From the IMG/VR virus record IMGVR_UViG_3300025896_000168, positions 1 to 26,403 of that record: a stretch of DNA of 26,403 nt, one strand, 5' to 3'. The stretch comes from a virus. The notes beneath the pieces are model-generated. The model had not been told where the DNA came from. It did not search any database and was given only the letters and a program-made list of their open reading frames with translations. This document shows, in pieces, positions 1 to 5,013 of this stretch. Made by a program: the position numbers and the translations under genes. How positions within the stretch are numbered: position 1 is the stretch's first letter; each line of letters opens with the position of its first letter.

Positions 1-427
1 CTCTTATAGCTAATGACTTCGCACACTTGGCAAGCATCACTGATGGCATCTGCTTCCAGATTGGTGACGGTTTGGCATATTCGTGCATGTAAGCAGTCGC
101 AACGCTTGGGTACTTCCTATCCTTACGATGAACTTTGACCGTACATGCAATTAGGTTCTTCCCGTCAAACTCATTAGTCACTTCCATCCCATCAAATTGA
201 GGATGGCTGTTGGCAATACGAAGGAAACCGTTGATTCCAGTCATCAACTGCAGGCGACCGTTCGCCTTGATCGCCCACATCTCTTTAGTCAGTGGATTCA
301 GCCCGGTTGTTTTGCAAATCTCAACAAAAAGTTGAAACTCTGCATCGGTCAATTCTTTTGCTATGCTGTTACGCAGCGCGTGAAGCATCTCAATTACGCT
401 TGGTGCGATAAGAACGTCTTTACTCAT
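1..427 (-). CDS. bet: RecT/Bet-family phage recombination protein (partial, C-terminus off the left edge)
   Basis: This protein probably binds single-stranded DNA and anneals complementary strands during phage recombination and replication. I read it by translating the minus strand from the ATG at 427; the frame stays open to base 1, giving about 142 residues. Family-typical segments are visible: an N-terminal part reading FQLFVEICKTTGLNPLTKEM, then WAIKANGRLQLMTGINGFLRIA, and later WKQMPSVMLAKCAKSLAIR, where the family's usual 'MLxKCAxxxAxR' block lies. A strong ribosome binding site (AAGGAGA, 432-438) precedes the start. It is the first gene of a leftward transcript and has a long leader. 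The family assignment is from motif recall, and Bet versus other RecT-like names is not resolved. No partner exonuclease is in the window; it would lie to the left. Confidence 0.88.
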   Translation of the reverse strand, partial: MSKDVLIAPSVIEMLHALRNSIAKELTDAEFQLFVEICKTTGLNPLTKEMWAIKANGRLQLMTGINGFLRIANSHPQFDGMEVTNEFDGKNLIACTVKVHRKDRKYPSVATAYMHEYAKPSPIWKQMPSVMLAKCAKSLAIR

Positions 428-464
428 ATTGTCTCCTTTTTTTTAGCCCGTAGGCTTTTCACGC

Positions 465-493
465 ACCTTACTCTGTATACAGCGGCATCGCAA
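465..493 (-). promoter_or_regulatory. Candidate sigma70-like promoter for the recombinase gene
   Basis: On the minus strand there is a TTGCGA box (488-493), a 17-base spacer, and TAAGGT (465-470). The -35 matches consensus at four of six positions and the -10 at three of six, so the match is weak. The position about 40 bases before the start codon and upstream of the ribosome binding site is sensible. Confidence 0.22.
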
Positions 494-583
494 GGTGGTT
501 CCTAAATGATTTTGAAAATGATTCGAGTTGTCAGAATTTTTTCCAAAACCAGATCACTTTGGTCAAATTCTTAACTTAGGCTA

Positions 584-638
584 TGCCGACACCAACACGA
601 CAGCAGCACGACAGTTACACGACAACGCTCCGACAATG
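584..638. repeat. Five tandem 11-bp repeats with invariant CGACA core (iteron or operator array)
   Basis: Cut into 11-base blocks from 584 the sequence reads TGCCGACACCA, ACACGACAGCA, GCACGACAGTT, ACACGACAACG, CTCCGACAATG. CGACA falls at the same offset in all five (587, 598, 609, 620, 631). A sixth block keeps only part of the pattern. Eleven is not a multiple of three, so this is not a protein repeat. One repeat per helical turn is typical of iterons and of cooperative repressor sites. The array is flanked by two copies of GCTATGCCGAC (580-590 and 643-653). Confidence 0.8.
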
Positions 639-741
639 CGCCGCTATGCCGACCTAACTCAGCCTATGATACACGTGTTTCGTTGGCAGGATTGACCTAC
701 CGCATAATAACCCCCTTTTATCCTGCTAGTATTTCCCGCTC

Positions 742-1113
742 TTAAGGCAAGAAGTTTAGACTCGGACCCTGCATTGGTTGTCCCAATGCGTCATTCGGCA
801 AAATGCTAGTCACCGTTCGCTTATACGTGTGGTTGGGATCCCCCAGACTCTTACGCAACCAATCCGTAGACTCCCTTTCCGTTGTAACCACGCTGTAACC
901 AGTGCCCCAAGGACCAGCATAACGCCCTTGCGGGATAGGAATAGCAGGGCCAAAAGGCGGAGCGACAGGCACTACTTCATTCGAGTAAAGATTGCCAAAA
1001 CCCGCAGCACCTGCCAGATTGCCGACTCCGTTTGCAGCAAGATACTCCGCTGCCGTTTGAGCGTGTGCTGTGGTCGCACAGGCGAGTAATATAGTAAGTG
1101 TGATGTATCTCAT
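742..1113 (-). CDS. Small exported protein with N-terminal signal peptide, unknown function
   Basis: The frame is open further upstream to 1209, but I place the start at the ATG ending at 1113. It has a good ribosome binding site (AGGAGA, 1118-1123), and the protein then begins with a textbook signal peptide: MRY, a hydrophobic stretch ITLTILLACATT, and an AHA|Q cleavage site. The product is 123 residues, about 105 after cleavage. The mature part is Gly/Pro-rich with a GPWGTGYSVVTTERESTDWL segment and no membrane helix or catalytic motif that I recognise. It should be exported to the periplasm or beyond. It lies between the microprotein gene and the recombinase gene on the same strand, so it may share their early-type regulation. 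Exported early phage proteins sometimes alter host surface or exclusion properties, but nothing in the sequence proves that here. Confidence 0.7.
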   Translation of the reverse strand: MRYITLTILLACATTAHAQTAAEYLAANGVGNLAGAAGFGNLYSNEVVPVAPPFGPAIPIPQGRYAGPWGTGYSVVTTERESTDWLRKSLGDPNHTYKRTVTSILPNDALGQPMQGPSLNFLP

Positions 1114-1129
1114 AGCGTCTCCTAGTTCA

Positions 1130-1146
1130 GTCGGCACCATGCCGAC
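1130..1146. promoter_or_regulatory. 17-bp perfect palindrome GTCGGCA-CCA-TGCCGAC
   Basis: A 7-bp inverted repeat with a 3-base centre lies 16 bases upstream of the exported-protein start, next to its ribosome binding site. The half site TGCCGAC also occurs at 584-590 and 647-653, either side of the phased array upstream of the recombinase gene. It could be a repressor operator or, in RNA, a tight hairpin. Confidence 0.45.
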
Positions 1147-1150
1147 CATG

Positions 1151-1172
1151 CACACCCCAACCATGGGGCGTG
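1151..1172 (-). promoter_or_regulatory. 8-bp RNA hairpin in the leader of the exported-protein gene
   Basis: On the minus strand CACGCCCC and GGGGTGTG pair over 8 bp with one G-U wobble and a six-base loop. It stands between the microprotein stop codon and the palindrome at 1130-1146, and has no T-run after it. Two strong hairpins in a 73-base intergenic gap suggest control of mRNA processing or translation. Confidence 0.4.
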
Positions 1173-1186
1173 TCTGGTCTACACGG

Positions 1187-1273
1187 TTACAATGCAAACA
1201 AAAGGACAAGACAGGGATAGGCTAGAACTAGCAAAACGATAGTGCCTAGCATTTCAGATATGTTTTCGTTCAT
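1187..1273 (-). CDS. 28-residue single-pass membrane microprotein
   Basis: An ATG at 1273 (minus strand) opens a 28-codon frame ending in TAA at 1187-1189. The product reads MNENISEMLGT, then a hydrophobic run from residue 12 to the end (IVLLVLAYPCLVLLFAL). AAGGA with a seven-base spacer precedes the start, which supports real translation. The layout is a short polar N-terminus and one membrane helix reaching the C-terminus, resembling small phage or toxin-type membrane peptides. The gene is first in the leftward transcript, just inside the divergent control region. No family is recognised and the function is unknown; a chance ORF is still possible at this size. Confidence 0.5.
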   Translation of the reverse strand: MNENISEMLGTIVLLVLAYPCLVLLFAL

Positions 1274-1411
1274 AAGTGTATCCTTGTTGGTTGATTAGTC
1301 GGTTACTACTTGCTTGGTACGACCAGGTTACACTATGACGGTTTCGCTGTAAACGGAGAAAGATAACAATAATGGGTTGGAGACGGAATCAGTAGCTTAT
1401 AGCGTAATAGT
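1274..1411. promoter_or_regulatory. Divergent control region between leftward and rightward genes
   Basis: Genes diverge from this 138-base gap, so promoters for both directions are expected. On the minus strand a TTTACA box followed after 17 bases by TAACCT is the best candidate I see, good at -35 and weak at -10. I see no convincing plus-strand promoter. The adjacent helix-turn-helix gene may encode the regulator that acts here, as in many phage switch regions; this is inference from position. Confidence 0.4.
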
Positions 1412-1426
1412 GTGGGCGCACTAATA

Positions 1427-1696
1427 ATGACAGAAGAGGTAATGAAACAAGGCCTGACAGCGTCTAGGATACGCCAGGAGCGACGATCAGCAGGTGTCCT
1501 ATACCGTCTAGTACGTGCTCGCTTGGGCTTGTCACAGAAGGCTATGGGCCGTCTGCTAGGCGTTAGCCGGGACTGCATAGCAATGAGAGAGAAAACTAAG
1601 CGGGTTTATAGCTTGGAGGAACTTGTGGCATTCCAGGAGATGACAGGGCTTGCAGATGTAGAGTGGTGGAACTTGGTCAAGGAAGTAGCCAAGTAG
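1427..1696 (+). CDS. Small XRE-type helix-turn-helix DNA-binding protein
   Basis: The central region LGLSQKAMGRLLGVSRDCIA fits the Cro/CI helix-turn-helix pattern (Q-x3-[AM]-x2-LGVSR-x2-I), followed by MREKTKRVYSLEEL, which matches the usual helix after the motif. It probably binds a palindromic operator and regulates phage transcription. The start is uncertain: an in-frame GTG at 1412 and ATGs at 1427 and 1442 are possible, and none has a well-spaced ribosome binding site. I chose 1427, giving 89 residues. The gene stands directly downstream of the divergent region and is the first rightward gene, the usual place for a switch regulator. It lacks any peptidase or dimerisation domain, so it resembles Cro more than a full CI repressor. 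Confidence 0.72.
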   Translation: MTEEVMKQGLTASRIRQERRSAGVLYRLVRARLGLSQKAMGRLLGVSRDCIAMREKTKRVYSLEELVAFQEMTGLADVEWWNLVKEVAK

Positions 1697-1709
1697 GTGA
1701 TATCATTAC

Positions 1710-1985
1710 ATGCCAACACCTAACCCCGCAGAATCACAAAGCATTATTTACTTTACGAGAAATAGAAAACTAATAACCAACCTTGCCTCCCTCGCCGCCA
1801 GGGAAATCAATAGGTTAGGTAGGGCAAGGGGTAATCTGATTCCAATGAGATACGCGCTAACTACTAGTCCCGGCAGGGTTTTCGGTTTTGGTTTCAATTT
1901 GAAAACGGAGGGTCGAGGACAAGCGGCGGCATCTACCTACCCACAAAAAATTCCAAATATCCTATTCAAACACAGTTATGTCTGA
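1710..1985 (+). CDS. Doubtful 91-residue ORF before the small terminase gene
   Basis: The frame begins with ATG at 1710, has an AGGTGA-like site about ten bases upstream, and overlaps the next gene by eight bases. The product is basic in the middle (REINRLGRARGNL) and has no motif that I know. The underlying DNA contains an imperfect inverted repeat (CCTTGCC at about 1782 and GGCAAGG at about 1824) and a GTTTTC/GAAAAC pair (about 1878-1906), which fits a non-coding leader equally well. If it is not a gene, the 281 bases from 1697 to 1977 are a non-coding leader of the terminase operon. Confidence 0.3.
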   Translation: MPTPNPAESQSIIYFTRNRKLITNLASLAAREINRLGRARGNLIPMRYALTTSPGRVFGFGFNLKTEGRGQAAASTYPQKIPNILFKHSYV

Positions 1986-2490
1986 CGAAACTGATAAGCC
2001 ATCCCAGGAAAGTGATTCTGCCATTGAACCAGAGGTTGTGGTTGAGACTGACGGCGAGGAAAAAAATTTATCCCCCAAGTTTGTTATGCCACCACCGAGG
2101 GCGCAGCGTAGGAAGGACTACAGTGATCAGATAGTGCCCAAGGATGCTGAGATTGCGGGAGCGGTTGAGAGGCTAGGTAGGCTAGGGCTTAGCAAGCAGG
2201 CGGTATCGATTGCGTGTAGGGTTACGCTTGAGCAGTTAAATCGCTTGTATATTGAGGAATATGAGGTTGGCCGGGCTAACATGCAGGAGGTTGTGGCCAG
2301 GGGTTTAATGGAGCAAGCGTTAGCTGGGAATCCGCAGATATTGATGTATCTGGGTAAAAGTAAATTGGGATGGACTGAGGCTAACGTTGTGGAGCATGTA
2401 GGTGAGATTAGGGCGGTAGTGAGTGCCAAGCCGCTTAGTCGGGATGAGTTTGTGGCTAAGTATTTGGAGAAGGATACTATTGATGACTAG
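1978..2490 (+). CDS. terS: Terminase small subunit (DNA packaging, DNA recognition)
   Basis: The 170-residue product starts with an acidic, probably disordered tail (about residues 1-35). It continues with a helix-turn-helix-like segment (VERLGRLGLSKQAVSIACRV) and then an arrangement typical of small terminase subunits: LYIEEYEVGRANMQEVVARG followed by LMEQALAGNPQILMYLGKSKLGW. In that family the latter block forms the oligomerisation core. It should recognise the packaging site and load the large subunit. Position supports the call: it precedes terL and the portal, though three small genes intervene. There is no clear ribosome binding site before the ATG at 1978, so translation may be coupled to an upstream frame. 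The DNA uses G-rich third positions more than the capsid genes do. Confidence 0.8.
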   Translation: MSDETDKPSQESDSAIEPEVVVETDGEEKNLSPKFVMPPPRAQRRKDYSDQIVPKDAEIAGAVERLGRLGLSKQAVSIACRVTLEQLNRLYIEEYEVGRANMQEVVARGLMEQALAGNPQILMYLGKSKLGWTEANVVEHVGEIRAVVSAKPLSRDEFVAKYLEKDTIDD

Positions 2491-2752
2491 CTATGATCAT
2501 GAGCATTTACGGCAGGAGTATTTTAAGAGTCTTAGTTTGCCGGCTATTATGCCGTGGTTAAAGGTGACTGAGTTTGCGCCTACGCCATTCATGGAGGTGT
2601 TAGTTACGGGGCCGACTCATAAGCATCAGGTAGGGTATTTGGATTGTGCGGCTGGGTGTTGGATTGTTAGTGATCGGGCGGTAGGGTTTGACGTGTATCC
2701 GCATTGGATGCCATTACCTACTCCACCCTTTTATGATCAAAAAGAAGCGTAA
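2483..2752 (+). CDS. Short DUF551-like protein
   Basis: The ATG at 2483 overlaps the small terminase stop and has AGAAGGA at a good distance, so it is preferred over an upstream in-frame start at 2423. The 89-residue product ends with VYPHWMPLPTPP, the closing signature of the DUF551 family (HWMPLPEPP), and has FMEVLVTGP in place of the family's 'PVLVY' strand. The normal opening WISVxDRLP is not clear (PWLKVTEFAPTP is the counterpart), so this is a diverged member. DUF551 proteins are common small phage cargo of unknown function. A second, better-conserved copy lies two genes downstream. Confidence 0.6.
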   Translation: MTSYDHEHLRQEYFKSLSLPAIMPWLKVTEFAPTPFMEVLVTGPTHKHQVGYLDCAAGCWIVSDRAVGFDVYPHWMPLPTPPFYDQKEA

Positions 2753-2936
2753 GGCTACCAGGCTGAATTCGCCGGTTGATGTCTTTTATCGATGTCCCAA
2801 GTGTGACTGGATAGGGTATTGTGTGACGGATAGGTATTACCTGCAGTGTGCCAAGTGTAGGCGTGTTTTTGGCTGGAAGGGTAAGGATAGGACTGTGACT
2901 AAGGAGAGATATGACAGACGATTCGAAAACACCTGA
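2733..2936 (+). CDS. Small zinc-ribbon protein
   Basis: The ATG at 2733 overlaps the previous gene by 20 bases and gives 67 residues. The N-terminus is very basic (MIKKKRKATR). A four-cysteine zinc ribbon follows: C21-P-K-C24 and C39-A-K-C42, with an extra C30 between them. Such small basic zinc ribbons usually bind nucleic acid or protein. There is no Shine-Dalgarno sequence just upstream, so translation is probably coupled to the preceding gene. It overlaps the next start by 26 bases. The frame remains open upstream to a TTG at 2688, which I consider less likely. The function inside the terminase cluster is unknown. Confidence 0.6.
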   Translation: MIKKKRKATRLNSPVDVFYRCPKCDWIGYCVTDRYYLQCAKCRRVFGWKGKDRTVTKERYDRRFENT

Positions 2937-3504
2937 AGAGTTGGCCGCAGAATGGTATTGGAAAAACTTAACTGATCAGCCTAGTGAGGTTTTACTGACT
3001 AATCCACCAAAATATCCAGCAGATCCACGTAAGGCTTTCCTCGCTGGCTACGAGGCAGGATTTGATGCAGCGATAACCACACAAAGTAAAACCGGTAATG
3101 CTATCGATAGAATGATTCAATTAGCAAGAAAGGGATTTGTGGGAGAAGGGCTCGAAATGTATAAAGCCTCTCTCGCTGGCTACAAAGCAGCACAGGAACA
3201 ATCTGATAGCTGCGAGCATATTCTCGACATGAGCAAAATGGTGGATGTGAATTCTTGCAGTTGTAAAGGAATCCTTAATAACTGGATTAGCGTTAAGGAT
3301 CGGCTGCCGAAAGAAGATGTTGCAGTTTTAGTGTACGGCCAAGTATTGAACGATCCTCCTGATGTTATCGGTGTTAGGCGAAGATACAATGGCGATCAAG
3401 ATTGGAAGCATACCTGGGAATCTGAAGACGGTTTTATTTATCGAGAAGATGATGTAACCCACTGGATGCCGCTGCCAGAACCGCCAAAAGATGCTAAGGA
3501 GTAG
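2911..3504 (+). CDS. DUF551-domain protein with duplicated N-terminal segment
   Basis: The start has a strong ribosome binding site (AAGGAGA) immediately before ATG 2911. The 197-residue product has a C-terminal DUF551 domain (about residues 122-192) that starts NNWISVKDRLPKEDVAVLVY and ends DDVTHWMPLPEPP, both family signatures. The N-terminal part holds two related segments, KAFLAGYEAGFDAA and KASLAGYKAAQEQ, that come from a 30-base duplication (3030-3059 and 3162-3191). The role of DUF551 is not established; such proteins are accessory in many phages. Here it lies between the two terminase subunits. Confidence 0.75.
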   Translation: MTDDSKTPEELAAEWYWKNLTDQPSEVLLTNPPKYPADPRKAFLAGYEAGFDAAITTQSKTGNAIDRMIQLARKGFVGEGLEMYKASLAGYKAAQEQSDSCEHILDMSKMVDVNSCSCKGILNNWISVKDRLPKEDVAVLVYGQVLNDPPDVIGVRRRYNGDQDWKHTWESEDGFIYREDDVTHWMPLPEPPKDAKE

Positions 3505-3609
3505 TTGCGGCTGGTTGTCTAGTGGTGGGCGTTTTTGCTGTTTCCTGCTCCGGTAGGCATTTGTCGATAACCCGAAGATTAACAGCGTCAGGAGTCGGAC
3601 AGTCGCATC
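3505..3609. other. Gap before the large terminase gene
   Basis: No ORF is seen in these 105 bases. The first 20 bases resemble a tRNA D-arm by chance, but no cloverleaf closes. AGGAG at about 3590 lies some 15 bases before the terL ATG, longer than usual for a ribosome binding site. Confidence 0.4.
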
Positions 3610-5013
3610 ATGAGCATCGATGAGCGGGTTATCTGGAGTCCTCAGCCTGGTCCACAGGAGATGCTGGTTAATTGCCCTATTACTCTTATTGGGTATGGCG
3701 GCGCTCGCGGCGGGGGAAAGACCGACGGGGTGTTAGGCAAGATTGCCGTAGACCAGGAACGTTACGGGAGCGACTTTAACGCTATCTTTTTCCGTAAAGA
3801 GTTACCCCAGGCTGATGATCTTATCGAACGGGCCAAGCAGATTTACCTACCCCTACATGCTCACTGGCAGGACCAGAAGAAGCAATTTACTTTTCCAAAT
3901 GGAGCAAGACTTAGGTTTAGACCGTTAGGGGATGATGGTGACGCTGAGAAGTATCAGGGGCAAAACTTGTCTATGGCCTGCGTGGAAGAGGCGGGAAACT
4001 TTGCCGACCCTAGCCCGATTTACAAGCTATTCGGTGCGCTCCGAGGTAAGGGTAATCCACAGATTATCTTGACGTTTAACCCTGGCGGCGTAGGGCATCA
4101 CTGGCTGAAAGAATTGTTTATACGGCCAGCGCCAAAGGGGAAGAAGGTACTAACTAAGAAACTAGGGAATGGATCTAGCTTTGAGTTCATTTATATCCCT
4201 TCAAGGATCGGTGACAACCAGATACTTTTAGCGCAGGATCCCGGTTACGTTGATCGGCTTCATTTGGTTGGTAGTCCTGAACTAGTCAGGGCATGGCTAG
4301 AGGGCGATTGGGAGATCCATGAAGGTAGCTATTTTCCAGAATTTAGTTCACGGCATATTGTCCCTGCTTTTAACATCCCTAAGCATTGGCCTCGTTATCT
4401 CGGTTATGATTGGGGCTACCGTAGTCCTTTTGCCGCTGTGTGGGGCGCTGTTAGTTCTGGACGTGATGACGCGGGTAACGAAGTCCCATACCCCAAAGGT
4501 GCCATTGTCATCTACCGAGAAATGTGGGGAAAAGGGGTCGATAACGTTGAGCAAGCAAACAGAATTGCAGCGGCTTCCGTTGGCGAAAGTGTCCATGCTG
4601 CAGCGGACCCCTCTATATTCAATACCCAAGGTGGACCCTCAATAGCTGACCAGTTTCATGCGGTGTTTGCCAAATACAAACATCCTTCGTTTCGCATGGC
4701 CGATAATGACAGGCAGAGCGGCTGGTCGCAGATCAGACAACGCTTGGTAGCCAAGCCAGCCCTACTGTATATTACCACCCAGTGTCCGTACTTGTTAGAA
4801 ACATTACCGGCACTTGCTATCGACAAGCGGCACCCCGAAGATGCAGACAGTACCGGCGAGGATCATGCTTGTGATGCTTTACGGTATCTGTGTAAAGAAC
4901 GGTTGATAGACAGTAAATGGGAACAACCGGCAGAAGTATTGAACAAGGGCATGGTTAAGTTACAAGCCTACATTGCGCAAGTTAGAGCGCAGCAAAACAG
5001 AGCAAGGATATGA
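3610..5013 (+). CDS. terL: Terminase large subunit (packaging ATPase and nuclease)
   Basis: This motor protein pumps and cuts phage DNA at the portal. The 467 residues show the full two-domain plan. The N-terminal ATPase domain has Walker A GGARGGGKT (residues 30-38), a Walker B-like strand ending CVEEAG with E126 and E127 in place of the common D-E, and a coupling motif TFNPGG. The C-terminal RNase H-like nuclease has its acidic residues in YDWG (D267), AADPS (D333) and EDHACDALRY (D418 and D422). Length is normal for the family. The start at 3610 is the only sensible one: an in-frame stop lies 30 bases upstream and no other start codon intervenes. It overlaps the portal gene by four bases (ATGA). 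Confidence 0.95.
   Translation: MSIDERVIWSPQPGPQEMLVNCPITLIGYGGARGGGKTDGVLGKIAVDQERYGSDFNAIFFRKELPQADDLIERAKQIYLPLHAHWQDQKKQFTFPNGARLRFRPLGDDGDAEKYQGQNLSMACVEEAGNFADPSPIYKLFGALRGKGNPQIILTFNPGGVGHHWLKELFIRPAPKGKKVLTKKLGNGSSFEFIYIPSRIGDNQILLAQDPGYVDRLHLVGSPELVRAWLEGDWEIHEGSYFPEFSSRHIVPAFNIPKHWPRYLGYDWGYRSPFAAVWGAVSSGRDDAGNEVPYPKGAIVIYREMWGKGVDNVEQANRIAAASVGESVHAAADPSIFNTQGGPSIADQFHAVFAKYKHPSFRMADNDRQSGWSQIRQRLVAKPALLYITTQCPYLLETLPALAIDKRHPEDADSTGEDHACDALRYLCKERLIDSKWEQPAEVLNKGMVKLQAYIAQVRAQQNRARI

Larger units (their letters stand above)
428..741. promoter_or_regulatory. Intergenic control region upstream of the recombinase gene
   Basis: This 314-base stretch has no convincing gene on either strand. 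It holds the recombinase ribosome binding site, a weak minus-strand promoter candidate (465-493), an AT-rich near-palindrome (ATTTTGAAAAT, about 508-518), the phased CGACA array (584-638), and an inverted repeat GCAGGAT/ATCCTGC (686-692 and 720-726). The inverted repeat lies just downstream of the exported-protein gene but has no T-run, so it is not a good intrinsic terminator. The density of repeats suggests a regulatory or replication-related site, which is inference. Confidence 0.55.

Noticed and set aside
197-505. Plus-strand 102-residue frame
   Set aside because: It is antisense to the clear recombinase gene and has no recognisable sequence.
686-726. GCAGGAT/ATCCTGC inverted repeat as terminator of the exported-protein gene
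   Set aside because: The loop is 27 bases and no T-run follows in the direction of transcription.
778-1089. Plus-strand 103-residue frame
   Set aside because: It is antisense to the exported-protein gene, which has a signal peptide and ribosome binding site.
3507-3590. tRNA-like beginning GGTTGTCTAGTGGT
   Set aside because: The D-arm resemblance is good but no matching acceptor stem, anticodon stem or T-arm can be folded.
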